From assembly GCF_040536835.1 (NCBI RefSeq), contig NZ_CP159578.1, forward strand, positions 248,001 through 312,000: a DNA stretch of 64,000 bases, written 5' to 3'. The stretch's first letter is position 1. Each line of letters starts with the position of its first letter. Below are positions 9,456 to 19,192 of the stretch, one piece after another. The translations under genes and the position numbers were made by a program. The notes below the pieces were generated by a model that was given only the letters and a program-made list of their open reading frames with translations, was not told the DNA's origin and did not search any database. Source of the DNA: Salinicola endophyticus (GTDB taxonomy: Bacteria; Pseudomonadota; Gammaproteobacteria; Pseudomonadales; Halomonadaceae).

Positions 9456-10289
9456 TCAGCTCAGCGGTACGCGCCCTTCGAAGACCCGCTCGGCCGGGCC
9501 GGTCATGATCATCGGCGCGTCGCCCCCGGCCCACTCCAGGGTCAGGTGCCCGCCGCGCAGGGTCACCTCGACCGGGCTTGCGAGCACGCCCCGGCGGATG
9601 CCGCAGGCCACCGCCGCGCAGGCGCCGGTACCGCAGGCCAGGGTCTCGCCGGCGCCGCGTTCGAAGACGCGCAGGCGGATGGCGTGGGGCGACTCGATCT
9701 GCATGAAGCCGACATTGACCTGGCGCGGAAAGCTGGGGTGGCGCTGCAGCGCCGGGCCGAGCCTCTCCACCGGGGCGCTGTCGACATCCTCGACCTCGAT
9801 CACCGCGTGCGGGTTGCCCATCGAGGCGACGCTCAGCGCCAGCGTCTGGCCCTCGACCTGAAGCTCATGCAGCGGGGCGTCGTGCTCGGCGCTGAACGGC
9901 ACGGCGGCCGGGGTGAAACGCGGCGCGCCCATATCCACCCGTACCCGGCCATCGGGGTCGACCTTGAGCGTCAGCGGCCCTCCCAGGGTCTCGACGCGCA
10001 GCTCGCGCTTGTGGGTCAGGCGCTGGTCGATCACGAAGCGGGCGAAACAGCGCGCGCCGTTGCCGCAGTTCTCCACCTCTCCGCCGTCGGCATTGAAGAT
10101 ACGGTAGCGAAAATCCATGTCGGGCTGGCGCGGCGGCTCCACCAGCAGCAGCTGGTCGAAGCCGATCCCGAAGTGGCGGTCGGCGAGGCGGCGGATCTGC
10201 TCGTCGCGCAGGTAGGCGCGCTGGCTGATCAGGTCGACCACCATGAAGTCGTTGCCGAGACCGTGCATCTTGGTGAAATTCAACAGCAT
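9456..10289 (-). CDS. dapF: Diaminopimelate epimerase
   Basis: Converts LL- to meso-diaminopimelate for lysine and peptidoglycan. The 277-residue protein carries the two catalytic cysteines: Cys75 in ENCGNGARC and Cys219 in ACGTGAC, matching Cys73 and Cys217 of the Haemophilus enzyme. The start [10 protein letters not shown] is fixed by homology and shares one base with the lysA stop (TGATG), so the two genes are translationally coupled. The longer upstream frame merely reads through lysA. Confidence 0.97.
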   Translation of the reverse strand: MLLNFTKMHGLGNDFMVVDLISQRAYLRDEQIRRLADRHFGIGFDQLLLVEPPRQPDMDFRYRIFNADGGEVENCGNGARCFARFVIDQRLTHKRELRVETLGGPLTLKVDPDGRVRVDMGAPRFTPAAVPFSAEHDAPLHELQVEGQTLALSVASMGNPHAVIEVEDVDSAPVERLGPALQRHPSFPRQVNVGFMQIESPHAIRLRVFERGAGETLACGTGACAAVACGIRRGVLASPVEVTLRGGHLTLEWAGGDAPMIMTGPAERVFEGRVPLS

Positions 10290-11551
10290 CACGACGTCTC
10301 CGGCAGCCGCGACTCCAGCGCCCACAGCGATGCCAGCGACTCGCGCTGGCGCACCAGGTGGCAAATCTCGCCATCCACCAGCACCTCCGGTGGGCGGCCG
10401 CGGCTGTTGTAGTTCGAGGCCATGACGAAACCGTAGGCGCCGGCGGCGTGCACCACCAGCAGGTCGCCCTCGGCCACCGCCAGCTCGCGCGCCTTGCCCA
10501 GGAAGTCGCCGCTCTCGCACACCGGGCCGACCACGTCGTAGCAGGCGCTGGGGCGTGGCGTGCGGCTGTCGACCGCCTCGATACGCTGCCACGCCTGATA
10601 GAGCGAGGGGCGGATCATGTCGTTCATGCCGGCATCGACGATGGCGAAGTTCTTGCTCTCGCCGGGCTTGAGATACTCGATCCGGGTCAGCAGCACGCCG
10701 GCATTGGCGGCGATCGAGCGGCCCGGTTCGAAGATCAGGGTCAGCTCGCGCCCGGCCAGGCGCTCGCGCACCGCGGCCACCAGCGCCTCGGCCGGCGGCG
10801 GCACTTCGTCCTGGTAGACCACGCCGAGACCGCCGCCCAGGTCGAGATGCTCGAGCACGATGCCGCGCTCGGCGAGGCGATCGACCAGTGCCAGCAGGCG
10901 GTCGAGGGCGTCCAGGAAGGGCGAGAGCTCGGTGAGCTGGGAGCCGATGTGGCAGTCCACCCCCACGACCTTGAGATGTTCGCGCTCGGCCGCCCAGGTG
11001 TAGAGGTCGAGCACCTCGTCGGCGGCGACGCCGAACTTGTTGTCCTTGAGCCCGGTGGAGATGTAGGGGTGGGTGCCGGCGTCGACGTCCGGGTTGACCC
11101 GGATCGAGACGTTGGCCACCTGGCCGCGCTCGGCGGCGACACGTTCGAGGCGCTCGAGCTCCGGGCGCGATTCGACGTTGAAGCACTTGATGCCGACCTC
11201 CAGCGCCCGCGCCATTTCGTCGGCCTGTTTGGCGACTCCGGAGAAGACCACCTTGGCCGGATCGCCGCCGGCGGCCAGCACGCGCTCCAGCTCGCCCTGG
11301 GAGACGATGTCGAAGCCGGCGCCGAGACGCGCCAGCAGGTCGATCACCGCCAGGTTGGAGTTGGTCTTCAACGCATAGCAGACCAGATGCGGCATATCGC
11401 CCAGGGCGTCGCTGTAGGCGCGGAACTGCCGGGTCAGCGCGGCGCGCGAGTAGACGTAGCAGGGCGTGCCGTAGTCGGCGGCGATCTGCGCCAGCGGGAC
11501 CGCTTCGGCGTACAGCTCGCCGTCATGCCGGGGAAAAGCTTCGAACGTCAA
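10289..11551 (-). CDS. lysA: Diaminopimelate decarboxylase
   Basis: Last step of lysine synthesis, decarboxylating meso-diaminopimelate. The 420-residue fold-type III PLP enzyme shows the PLP lysine Lys62 in YALKTNSN, the glycine-rich phosphate site in DLGGGLG, and the substrate-site cysteine in GPVCESGDF. It overlaps lptM by four bases upstream and dapF by one base downstream, forming a tight lptM-lysA-dapF unit as in Pseudomonas. Confidence 0.97.
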   Translation of the reverse strand: MTFEAFPRHDGELYAEAVPLAQIAADYGTPCYVYSRAALTRQFRAYSDALGDMPHLVCYALKTNSNLAVIDLLARLGAGFDIVSQGELERVLAAGGDPAKVVFSGVAKQADEMARALEVGIKCFNVESRPELERLERVAAERGQVANVSIRVNPDVDAGTHPYISTGLKDNKFGVAADEVLDLYTWAAEREHLKVVGVDCHIGSQLTELSPFLDALDRLLALVDRLAERGIVLEHLDLGGGLGVVYQDEVPPPAEALVAAVRERLAGRELTLIFEPGRSIAANAGVLLTRIEYLKPGESKNFAIVDAGMNDMIRPSLYQAWQRIEAVDSRTPRPSACYDVVGPVCESGDFLGKARELAVAEGDLLVVHAAGAYGFVMASNYNSRGRPPEVLVDGEICHLVRQRESLASLWALESRLPETS

Positions 11552-11793
11552 GGCATTGTCTCCGCCTGGGGTTCCTGGGACCGAGTCTCGGGCTGAGTCT
11601 GCGGCTGGGCCTTGGCGCCGTCGCTGCGCGCTGCGGCATCACCCGGCTGTGCCTCGGCGTGGGCGCCCTGGGGGTCGTAGGTCTTGGCTGCCTGGTCGTT
11701 CTCGGGCAGATAGAGCGGGCCTTTCTGGCCGCAGCCGGCCGCCGACAGCCCGGTCAGGGCGAGCAGGGCAACGAGAAGCAGATTACGCGACAT
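11548..11793 (-). CDS. lptM: LptM (YifL) outer-membrane lipoprotein, LPS translocon helper
   Basis: A small lipoprotein of 81 residues. It has a signal peptide with lipobox LSAAGC (lipidated Cys21) followed at once by the family signature GQKGPLYLP. In E. coli LptM assists oxidative maturation of LptD; the rest of this protein is a low-complexity, Gln/Ala/Pro-rich tail. It overlaps argH by 11 bases and lysA by 4, so it sits inside one transcription unit. Confidence 0.9.
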   Translation of the reverse strand: MSRNLLLVALLALTGLSAAGCGQKGPLYLPENDQAAKTYDPQGAHAEAQPGDAAARSDGAKAQPQTQPETRSQEPQAETMP

Positions 11794-13195
11794 GCGGGGC
11801 CTCCTGAAGCGCGTCGAGCGCGGTGCGAGCGCGGCTGGCCGCGGCGCGCACCTGATCCGGGGCGGTGCCGCCGATATGGTTGCGCGCCGCCACCGAGCCC
11901 TCCAGGGTCAGCACCTCGAAGACGTCCGCGCCGATGGTGTCGGAGAAGCGCTGGAGCTCGTCGAGGGACATCTCTGAGAGATCCTTGCCCGACTCGATGC
12001 CGTAGGCCACCGCCTTGCCGACGATCTCGTGGGCATCGCGGAAGGCCACCCCGGCGCGTACCAGATAGTCGGCCAGGTCGGTGGCGGTGGAGAAGCCGCG
12101 CCGCGCCGCCTCGAGCATGTTGGCGCGCTTGGCGCGCAGCGCCGGCGCCATGTCGGCGAAGGCGCGCAGACAGCCCTTGACCGTGTCGAGGGTGTCGAAC
12201 AGCGGCTCCTTGTCCTCCTGATTGTCCTTGTTGTAGGCCAGCGGCTGCGACTTCATCAGCGTCAGCAGGCTCATCAGGTGGCCATAGACGCGACCGGTCT
12301 TGCCGCGCACCAGCTCGGGTACGTCGGGATTTTTCTTCTGCGGCATGATCGAGGAGCCGGTGCAGAAGCGGTCGGGCAGGTCGACGAAGTCGAACTGGGC
12401 GCTGGCCCACAGCACCATCTCTTCGCTCATGCGCGACAGATGCATCAACAGGATGCTGGCGAAGGCGGTGAACTCGATCGCGAAATCGCGATCGCTGACC
12501 GCGTCCAGCGAGTTCTCCGCCGGACGCTCGAAGCCCAGCAGCTCGGCGGTGACGTGGCGGTCGATGGGGTAGGTGGTGCCGGCCAGGGCGGCGGCGCCCA
12601 GCGGCAGCACGTTGACCCGCTTGCGGCAGTCGTAGAGGCGCTCGTGATCGCGCGCCAGCATCTCCTGCCACGCCAGCAGATGGTGGCCGAAGGTCACCGG
12701 CTGCGCGGTCTGCAGGTGGGTGAAGCCGGGCATGATGGTATCGGCCTCGGCTTCGGCGAGCTCGATCAGGCCGCGGCGCAGGCGCGCCAGCTCCGCCGCC
12801 ACGGCGTCGATCTCGTCACGCAGGTAGAGGCGGATGTCGGTGGCGATCTGATCGTTGCGCGAGCGCCCGGTGTGGAGCTTCTTGCCGGTGATGCCGATCT
12901 TGTCGGTGAGCCGCGCTTCCACGTTCATGTGGATGTCTTCCAGGTCGACCGACCATTCGATCTCGCCGCGTTCGATCTCGGCTTCGATCTCGCCCAGACC
13001 CTGAATGATGCGATCACGCTCCGCCTCGGTCAGCACGCCGACCCGGGCCAGCATGGTGGCGTGGGCCACGGAGCCGCGGATGTCGTGATGATAGAGCCGC
13101 TTGTCGAAGGAGATCGAAGCGGTGAAGGCGGCGACGAATGCGTCGGTGGGCTCGCTGAAACGTCCGCCCCAGGATTGGTTGGTTGCCTGCGTCAT
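11783..13195 (-). CDS. argH: Argininosuccinate lyase
   Basis: Final step of arginine synthesis. The 470-residue protein has the fumarase/aspartase superfamily signature [12 protein letters not shown], with the catalytic serine at about 281-282, and the conserved catalytic histidine His160 in GFTHLQ. It starts [13 protein letters not shown], in good agreement with homologues. It heads the leftward argH-lptM-lysA-dapF unit and is divergent from hemC. Confidence 0.97.
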   Translation of the reverse strand: MTQATNQSWGGRFSEPTDAFVAAFTASISFDKRLYHHDIRGSVAHATMLARVGVLTEAERDRIIQGLGEIEAEIERGEIEWSVDLEDIHMNVEARLTDKIGITGKKLHTGRSRNDQIATDIRLYLRDEIDAVAAELARLRRGLIELAEAEADTIMPGFTHLQTAQPVTFGHHLLAWQEMLARDHERLYDCRKRVNVLPLGAAALAGTTYPIDRHVTAELLGFERPAENSLDAVSDRDFAIEFTAFASILLMHLSRMSEEMVLWASAQFDFVDLPDRFCTGSSIMPQKKNPDVPELVRGKTGRVYGHLMSLLTLMKSQPLAYNKDNQEDKEPLFDTLDTVKGCLRAFADMAPALRAKRANMLEAARRGFSTATDLADYLVRAGVAFRDAHEIVGKAVAYGIESGKDLSEMSLDELQRFSDTIGADVFEVLTLEGSVAARNHIGGTAPDQVRAAASRARTALDALQEAPHVA

Positions 13196-13513
13196 CGAAT
13201 ACGAACTCTGCCTAGGTTGACCGGATGTGGGTGCCGGGTGGCCGGGTGTGATCGCGGGTCGCGCATGGCGCGCGCGGGCCGGCGAAACGCTGTCTGGAGT
13301 GTACCAGAGTCGTGGCCGCGTGGGACGGGGGCGAGCGCTGCCGGTACCAGGTCAAGGGGGCGTGATTTTTCCTGGCCGGGTGACTGCTTTATCATACCTT
13401 CAAGATTCGTGCCGACGAACGCTCTTGGTCTCGAAGAGCGTACTTCGTGGCGACGAGCGTACATCGCGCGGCGGGTGGTCTTTGCCCCCGTGCCCCAGAC
13501 TCCGGAGATCCGC
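13196..13513. promoter_or_regulatory. Divergent argH/hemC promoter region
   Basis: A 318-base gap between two divergent genes. Towards argH there is an extended -10 candidate, TGG-TACACT, on the minus strand at 13298-13306. Towards hemC there is a TATCAT at 13390-13395 with only a weak -35. I see no clear operator; the region would be the place to look for arginine control. Confidence 0.4.
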
Positions 13514-14455
13514 GTGCTCGACGCTAACAGATTGAGAATCGCCACCCGCAAGAGTGCGCTGGCGCTATGGCAGGCCGAACACGTCAAGGCGCTGCTGGCG
13601 CAGCAGCACCCGCAGCTGGAGATCGAGCTGGTACCGCTCTCCACGCGTGGTGACAAGATCCTCGACACCCCGCTGGCCAAGATCGGCGGCAAGGCGCTGT
13701 TCGTCAAGGAGCTGGAAGAGGCGATGCTCGACGGCCGCGCCGATCTCGCCGTGCACTCGATGAAGGACGTGCCGATGCACTTCCCCGATGGCCTGGGGCT
13801 GTCGGTGATTCTCGAGAGCGGGGCGCCGACCGATGCCTTCGTCTCCAACACCTATGCGAGCGTCGATGCCTTGCCCGAGGGGGCACGGGTGGGCACGTCC
13901 AGCCTGCGCCGCGGGCTGCAGGTGGCGGCGCGGCGCCCGGATCTGGAAGTGCTGCCGCTGCGTGGCAATGTCCAGACCCGGCTGGGCAAGCTGGATGCCG
14001 GTGATTTCGAGGCGATCATCCTGGCCACCGCCGGTCTCCAGCGGCTGCAGCTGGGCGAGCGGATCACCGCCGAGCTGTCGCCGGAGGAGAGCCTGCCCGC
14101 CTGCGGTCAGGGCGCACTGGGCATCGAGTGCCGCCATGACGACGCCGAGCTGGTGGCGCTATTGGCGGCCCTGGATCACGGCCCCACGGCGACCCGGGTG
14201 CGCGCCGAGCGCGCCATGAACACGCGTCTCGACGGCGGCTGTCAGGTGCCTATCGGCGGCTACGCGGTGCTCGAGAACGATGGCGATACCCTGTGGCTGC
14301 GCGGGCTGGTCGGGCATCCGGATGGCTCGCAGGTGCTGCGCGCCGAGGGGCGCGGCTCGGCGATGGAGCCGGAAGCGCTGGGGATTCGTATCGCCGAGTC
14401 ACTGCTGGAGCAGGGCGCCGGCGACATTCTGGCCGAGGTCTACGGTAACGGCTGA
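13514..14455 (+). CDS. hemC: Hydroxymethylbilane synthase (porphobilinogen deaminase)
   Basis: Polymerises four porphobilinogens into hydroxymethylbilane for heme and siroheme. I place the start at the GTG at 13514: it gives [12 protein letters not shown], matching the E. coli N-terminus, gives 313 residues (the E. coli length), and has GGAG seven bases upstream. The dipyrromethane cofactor cysteine is Cys243 in DGGCQVPIG and the catalytic aspartate lies in HSMKDVP. A much longer in-frame extension through argH is a shadow. The gene shares one base with hemD. Confidence 0.96.
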   Translation: MLDANRLRIATRKSALALWQAEHVKALLAQQHPQLEIELVPLSTRGDKILDTPLAKIGGKALFVKELEEAMLDGRADLAVHSMKDVPMHFPDGLGLSVILESGAPTDAFVSNTYASVDALPEGARVGTSSLRRGLQVAARRPDLEVLPLRGNVQTRLGKLDAGDFEAIILATAGLQRLQLGERITAELSPEESLPACGQGALGIECRHDDAELVALLAALDHGPTATRVRAERAMNTRLDGGCQVPIGGYAVLENDGDTLWLRGLVGHPDGSQVLRAEGRGSAMEPEALGIRIAESLLEQGAGDILAEVYGNG

Positions 14456-15201
14456 TGACTCGGGTCCTGATCACGCGCCCCGGTGAGCGTGGCGCGGTGC
14501 TGGCGCAGGCGCTGCGCGCGGTCGGCTGCGAGCCGGTGGCGCTGGATGTGCTGGCGTTCGAGCCGGTGGCGCTGTCGCCCGCCGCGCGGGCGCTGGTGCT
14601 CGACCTCGACGCTTTTCAGGGCATCATCGTGGTGAGCCCGCAGGCGGGCGTATCTCTGGCCGAGGCGATTGGGTCATACTGGCCGCAGCTACCCCAACGG
14701 CTACGCTTCTATGCAGTGGGCCAGGCCACCGCGGAGACGCTATACCAAGAGCTGGGGGTGCCCTGCGTGCTGCCCCCGACGGGGGCCGGCGAGCATAGTG
14801 AGGGGCTGCTCGAGGCGCCGTCGCTGCGGGCGGTGGCGGGCAAGCGCCTGCTGCTGGCCCGCGGCGAGGGCGGGCGCGAGGTGCTGGCCGAACAGCTGAC
14901 GGCGCGCGGCGCGCTGCTCGACACGCTGACGCTCTATCGTCGCCGCTACCGTCCGCCGGCACCCCCGGCGGCGACCTGGCTGGCCCAGGGCGACTATGCG
15001 GCGCTGGTGGTGACCAGCGGGGAAATATTGCAACATCTGGCCACCGGGTGTGGCCCGATAGCGTTGAACCAACCGCTAATCGTCTCGAGTGGACGGTTGG
15101 CTACACTGGCGAGACAGCTGGGATTCGGCTCGCTTCACGTGGCGTCCGGGCCTGCGCCGGAGGCGCTGGCGGCGGCGGTGACTGCGCTGCGCGCGAGCTG
15201 A
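14455..15201 (+). CDS. hemD: Uroporphyrinogen-III synthase
   Basis: Cyclises hydroxymethylbilane with inversion of ring D. The 248-residue protein is poorly conserved, as is usual for HemD, but begins with the typical VLITRPGE strand and shows two alternating alpha/beta lobes and the family's second-lobe VVTSGEIL stretch. It is coupled to hemC by a TGATG overlap. Confidence 0.92.
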   Translation: MTRVLITRPGERGAVLAQALRAVGCEPVALDVLAFEPVALSPAARALVLDLDAFQGIIVVSPQAGVSLAEAIGSYWPQLPQRLRFYAVGQATAETLYQELGVPCVLPPTGAGEHSEGLLEAPSLRAVAGKRLLLARGEGGREVLAEQLTARGALLDTLTLYRRRYRPPAPPAATWLAQGDYAALVVTSGEILQHLATGCGPIALNQPLIVSSGRLATLARQLGFGSLHVASGPAPEALAAAVTALRAS

Positions 15202-15341
15202 TCCCGCGCATCTGGTAGTGCCGGGCTCCCGGCCCGCCGCCCAGGGCCGGTTCGATCCTGCTCCGATGGCACCGTCGCCAACCCGACGCGCCGTCCGGGC
15301 GCCACCTTCGATCAGGGTGATCACGAGTAAAGGCAGCGTAG

Positions 15342-16874
15342 ATGAGCAAGCAACGAAACGATCAACAACCGCAGTCGGCCTCCGCTTCCGACAATCAGGC
15401 CGACGGCGACGCTCGGAAAGCCGAGCAGGACAAGACCGCTTCGTCGACTGCCGCGTCGACACCCGACACCGCTGCCGATACCGCCGGCCACACCGACCCC
15501 GTCAAACCGGACGTGGCACAGCCGGACGCCAGCGGCGAACCCAGCACCTCCCGCGCTAGTGGCAAGGCGGCCAGCGCTGCCAAACAGGAGAGCCCCCAGA
15601 CTGACGCTGCCAAGAGCGCTGGCACCGCCAGCGAGGGCGGTGAGGGCAAGCGCGACGCCGCCAAGGGCAAGAGCAAGACGAGCACCAAGGCCGCCAAACC
15701 GGGCGGGCCGCTGTCGCGCGATGGCGGCGGGGCCGCGTCTTCGCGCGCCAAGCCTGCCAGCAGCGGCGGAGGCGGCAGCAGTCATGAGGGCAGCCGCAGT
15801 GGCGGTGGCAGCAAGAACGGCAAGAGCAGCAAGCTAGGCCTGCTGGCGCTGATCCTGGTCATCGTGCTGGCGATCGCGGTGGCGGCCATCGGCTACCGCG
15901 GCTGGCAGCTGCTGCAACAACAGCAGCAGAAGCTGGACCAGGTACAGTCCAACCGCGGCGCCATCGACGATCTGAGCGCGCGCGTCGGTGATCTCGACCA
16001 GAACCGCCAGCAGTCGCTGAAGATGATGCGCGGCGAGTTCGATCAGTACCGCCAGAGCCTCGACAAAACCCTGGACAAGGTGCTGGCGGAGCTGGCCAAG
16101 CAGCAGCAGGCCGATCCGCGCGAGTGGCTCCACGCCGAAGCCGAGTATCTGCTGCGCCTGGCCAACCAGCGGCTGCAGCTGGAGCGCGACGTGCCCGGCG
16201 CCAAGGCGCTGCTCGAGGCCGCCGATGCCCGCCTGCGCGACGCGGACAACCCGGCGCTGGTGCCGATCCGCCGCGCGATCCAGTCGGAGCTGGCGGCGCT
16301 CGACTCGGTGCCGGTGATCGACCGCACCGGTATCTACCTGGCGCTGATGGCGCAGCAGGAGCAGCTGGCCCGCCTGCCGCTGAAACAGGACATCGAGCAG
16401 ATCGCCGCCGGCAAGGGCGACGCCCAGCCCAGTGGCGGCTGGCGCGAGCAGCTCGCCACCCTGGGTCGCGAGCTCAAGGATCTGGTCACCGTGCGGCGCC
16501 ACGACCAGCCGCTGGAGGCGCTGATCACCCCCGAGCAGGAGTCCTACCTGCGCCAGAACGTGCGCATGCTGCTGGAGCAGGCGCAGCTGGCGCTGCTCAA
16601 GGCCGAGCCCAAGCTCTACCAGGCCAGCCTGGGCAAGGCGATCGAGCTGATCAAGGGCTACTACGACACCGACAACCAGGGCGTGGCCAACGCCCTCGAC
16701 AAGCTCTCCTCGCTGCGCGACGAGAACGTGCGCCCGGAGCTGCCGGACATCAGCCAGTCGTCGCAGCTGCTCAAGCAGTTCATCGAGAAGCGCTTCGGTA
16801 ACGGCACGGGTGGTAGTAACGCGAACGGCGGTCAGGCGACGCAGAACGGATCGGCACAGGGAGAGGGCGCATGA
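15342..16874 (+). CDS. hemX: HemX family membrane protein
   Basis: A 510-residue inner-membrane protein in the hemCDXY cluster. Residues 1-160 are low complexity, rich in Ala, Ser, Gly, Lys and Asp, and probably disordered in the cytoplasm. One transmembrane helix follows at about 164-185 (from SSKLGLLALI), then a periplasmic region with a Gln-rich coiled coil (about 188-265) and the conserved HemX helical domain. HemX was once labelled a uroporphyrinogen methyltransferase, but nothing here resembles the catalytic domain of those enzymes. The end overlaps hemY by four bases. Confidence 0.9.
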   Translation: MSKQRNDQQPQSASASDNQADGDARKAEQDKTASSTAASTPDTAADTAGHTDPVKPDVAQPDASGEPSTSRASGKAASAAKQESPQTDAAKSAGTASEGGEGKRDAAKGKSKTSTKAAKPGGPLSRDGGGAASSRAKPASSGGGGSSHEGSRSGGGSKNGKSSKLGLLALILVIVLAIAVAAIGYRGWQLLQQQQQKLDQVQSNRGAIDDLSARVGDLDQNRQQSLKMMRGEFDQYRQSLDKTLDKVLAELAKQQQADPREWLHAEAEYLLRLANQRLQLERDVPGAKALLEAADARLRDADNPALVPIRRAIQSELAALDSVPVIDRTGIYLALMAQQEQLARLPLKQDIEQIAAGKGDAQPSGGWREQLATLGRELKDLVTVRRHDQPLEALITPEQESYLRQNVRMLLEQAQLALLKAEPKLYQASLGKAIELIKGYYDTDNQGVANALDKLSSLRDENVRPELPDISQSSQLLKQFIEKRFGNGTGGSNANGGQATQNGSAQGEGA

Positions 16875-18094
16875 GAAAGCTGATCCTGCTGATCGTCTTC
16901 GGTCTGGCGGTCGGCGCGCTGTTCGGGCAGCTGATGCAGTCGCTGCCGGGGTACTGGTTCATCCGTGTCGGCGATACCTCGATCCAGACCTCGTTCTGGT
17001 TCGGCTGCGTGCTGCTGCTGGTCGCCTTTCTGGTGCTGCACTTTGGCCTGCGCGCGCTGATGCGCCTGCGCCGGCCGATGAGCCGTCTCAAGGTGTGGAA
17101 CAGCCGCACCCGTCACCGCACCGCCATGAAGCGCACCGTGCGTGGCCTGGTGGCGCTGGCCGAGGGGCGCTGGAAGCGTGCCGAAAAGGCGCTGACCAAG
17201 GCCGCCGACGACTCCGGCACGCCGCTGGTCAACTACCTTTCGGCGGCGCTGGCGGCCCACTATCAGGGCCGCTACGAGCAGGCCGACGTGCTGCTCAAGC
17301 GTGCCCACCACAGTACCGAGGGCGCCGACACCGCGGTCGGCCTGGTGCAGGCGCAGCTGATGCTCGACCGCCAGCAGTTCGAGGAGGCGCTGGCCACCCT
17401 GACCCGTCTGGAACAGCAGCTACCGGAGCATCCGCAGGTGCTCAAGCTGCTCAAGCAGGCCTATCTCAGCGTCAACGACTGGGATGGCCTGCGTCGGCTG
17501 CTGCCACGGCTCGACAAGCACCGCCTGATCACCGACGACGAGCGCCGCGAACTCGAGCAGCGTGCCAACCGCGAGCTGTTGATCCACGCCGCTCAGCAGG
17601 AGGGTAACCTGCAGCGGGTGCGGGCACTCTGGGCAGACATGCCCGATGCGCTGCGCGGCGACGTCGAGCTGGTCCTGCTCTACAGCGATGCGCTGATCAA
17701 GGGCGGCGAGGAGGGCGACGCCGAACGCCTGCTGCGCAACGCCCTCAAGGAGCACTGGGATACGCGCCTGGTGCTGCGCTACGGCCTGCTCAACGTCGAC
17801 GCCGCGCGCCAGCTGGCGTACGCCGAGAAGTGGTTGCAGGAGCGGCCCAACGACCCGGATCTACTGCTCACCCTGGGTCGGCTCTCGCTACGCAACGCCT
17901 ACTGGGGCAAGGCGCAGGAGTACTTCGAGGCGAGCCAGCGTCAGCGCCCGAGCGGGGTGGTGTGTGCGGAACTCGCGCGGCTCTATGCCAACCTCGGTGA
18001 CCACAGCAAGAGCCAGCTCTACTACCGTCAGAGTGTCACGCTGCTGGACAAGTCGCTGCCGGCGCTGCCCCAGCCCAGCGACGTGACGCGCTGA
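16871..18094 (+). CDS. hemY: HemY family TPR membrane protein
   Basis: A 407-residue protein with two N-terminal transmembrane helices (about 3-22 and 40-60) followed by TPR-like helical repeats, the proteobacterial HemY build. It is unrelated to the Bacillus protoporphyrinogen oxidase of the same name. Its role in heme synthesis is not firmly known. The start overlaps hemX in ATGA; a strong terminator follows the stop. Confidence 0.92.
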   Translation: MRKLILLIVFGLAVGALFGQLMQSLPGYWFIRVGDTSIQTSFWFGCVLLLVAFLVLHFGLRALMRLRRPMSRLKVWNSRTRHRTAMKRTVRGLVALAEGRWKRAEKALTKAADDSGTPLVNYLSAALAAHYQGRYEQADVLLKRAHHSTEGADTAVGLVQAQLMLDRQQFEEALATLTRLEQQLPEHPQVLKLLKQAYLSVNDWDGLRRLLPRLDKHRLITDDERRELEQRANRELLIHAAQQEGNLQRVRALWADMPDALRGDVELVLLYSDALIKGGEEGDAERLLRNALKEHWDTRLVLRYGLLNVDAARQLAYAEKWLQERPNDPDLLLTLGRLSLRNAYWGKAQEYFEASQRQRPSGVVCAELARLYANLGDHSKSQLYYRQSVTLLDKSLPALPQPSDVTR

Positions 18095-18117
18095 GCGCGA
18101 CCACCGATTGCTCTCCT

Positions 18118-18141
18118 GGGCGCCCGCGGGCGCCCTTTTTT
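18118..18141 (+). terminator. Terminator after hemY
   Basis: The palindrome GGGCGCCCGCGGGCGCCC at 18118-18135 is followed by six Ts. It ends the hemCDXY unit and separates it from the kinase gene. Confidence 0.88.
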
Positions 18142-18173
18142 GTCGCCACGTGGCGTCCGTCAGAGGAGTGGGC

Positions 18174-19094
18174 ATGCACTACGGCATCGATGTCGGCGGT
18201 ACCAAGATCGAGCTCGGGGTCTTCGATCATCAATGGCAGCGTCTTGCCACCTGGCGCGAGGCGACCCCCGCGGCGGATGGCCCGGCGCTGCTGGCGCGAC
18301 TGGCGTCGATGGTCGCCGTGGCCGACACCCGCTTCGGCGCGCGTGGCACCCTGGGGCTCGGCCTGCCCGGGGTGATCGATACTCGCGGCTGCCTCGTCGC
18401 CGCCAATCTGCCCGGCCTGCGTGAGCTGCCGCTGACGGCCTCGCTGCAAGGCCACTTCGACCGCCCGGTGGTGTTCGACAACGACAGTCGCTGCTTCATC
18501 CTCTCGGAGGTTGGCCCGGGCGGCGCCGCTGCCGGCGAGCGCCATGCCTTCGGCGCGATCCTGGGTACCGGTGCCGGCGGCGGAGCGATCGTCGAGGGGC
18601 GCCTGCTTGGCGGATGTGGTGGCCTGGCTGGCGAGTGGGGGCATCTGCCGCTCTCGGCGGCGGCCAGTGAGCGCTACCACCTGCCGCGTCTGGCTTGCGG
18701 CTGTGGTCTGCACGGCTGTCTCGAGCGCTATATCGCCGGCCCTGGGCTGGTGGAGCTGTTTCGCCACTTCGGCGGGAGGGCGGAGCGCGCCGAGACCTGG
18801 TACGCCGCCTGGCGCGCGGGCGACCCAGCGGCGGAGCTGGCCCACCGCTGCCACGTCGATCTTCTCGGCGAGGCGCTGGCCAACGTCACCAAGCTGCTGG
18901 CCCCGGCGGCGATCGTGATCGGCGGTGGGCTCTCCACCCTGCCCGAACTGGTCGCCGCGCTGCCGGCGGCGCTCGGACGTCATCTCTTTCCCGGTGTCGT
19001 CGTGCCGCGGGTGGTAGCCTCGCAACTGGGCGCTGCCAGCGGCGTGCGCGGCGCGGCCATGCGCGGTGCCGGATTCCTGCTCGACGCGGGGTAG
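18174..19094 (+). CDS. nagK: ROK family sugar kinase, NagK-like
   Basis: A 306-residue ROK kinase. It starts YGIDVGGTKIELGVFD with the ATP phosphate loop, has the catalytic aspartate in DNDSRC, and keeps the ROK zinc motif CGCGLHGC near residue 180. Several stretches match E. coli N-acetylglucosamine kinase NagK more closely than fructokinase Mak, for example the N-terminus and the segment after the zinc motif. The substrate is therefore probably N-acetylglucosamine or a related hexose from wall recycling, but this is an inference. The ATG at 18174 has GAGGAG upstream; an earlier in-frame ATG would lie inside the hemY terminator. Confidence 0.8.
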   Translation: MHYGIDVGGTKIELGVFDHQWQRLATWREATPAADGPALLARLASMVAVADTRFGARGTLGLGLPGVIDTRGCLVAANLPGLRELPLTASLQGHFDRPVVFDNDSRCFILSEVGPGGAAAGERHAFGAILGTGAGGGAIVEGRLLGGCGGLAGEWGHLPLSAAASERYHLPRLACGCGLHGCLERYIAGPGLVELFRHFGGRAERAETWYAAWRAGDPAAELAHRCHVDLLGEALANVTKLLAPAAIVIGGGLSTLPELVAALPAALGRHLFPGVVVPRVVASQLGAASGVRGAAMRGAGFLLDAG

Positions 19095-19127
19095 GCGCCG
19101 CCCGCCGACATGTCTCCCCAGAACGCA

Positions 19128-19160
19128 AGAGGCCGCCCCGAAGGGCGGCCTCTATCTTTT
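19128..19160 (+). terminator. Terminator between nagK and the convergent ybiO
   Basis: An 11-bp stem (AGAGGCCGCCC with GGGCGGCCTCT) with a CGAA loop is followed by TATCTTTT. It lies between two convergent genes; the T tract favours the plus strand. Confidence 0.85.
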
Positions 19161-19192
19161 ACTCTCTCACTTGTGCTTTGACGTCGTGGCGT

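Noticed and set aside
10290..11186. A frame in phase with dapF running back through lysA (576 codons)
   Set aside because: The extra part overlaps the well-conserved lysA in another frame; dapF starts at the TGATG overlap.
12029..13513. A frame in phase with hemC running back through argH (808 codons)
   Set aside because: It lies antisense to argH and the HemC homology begins only at the GTG at 13514. There is no sign of a fusion protein.
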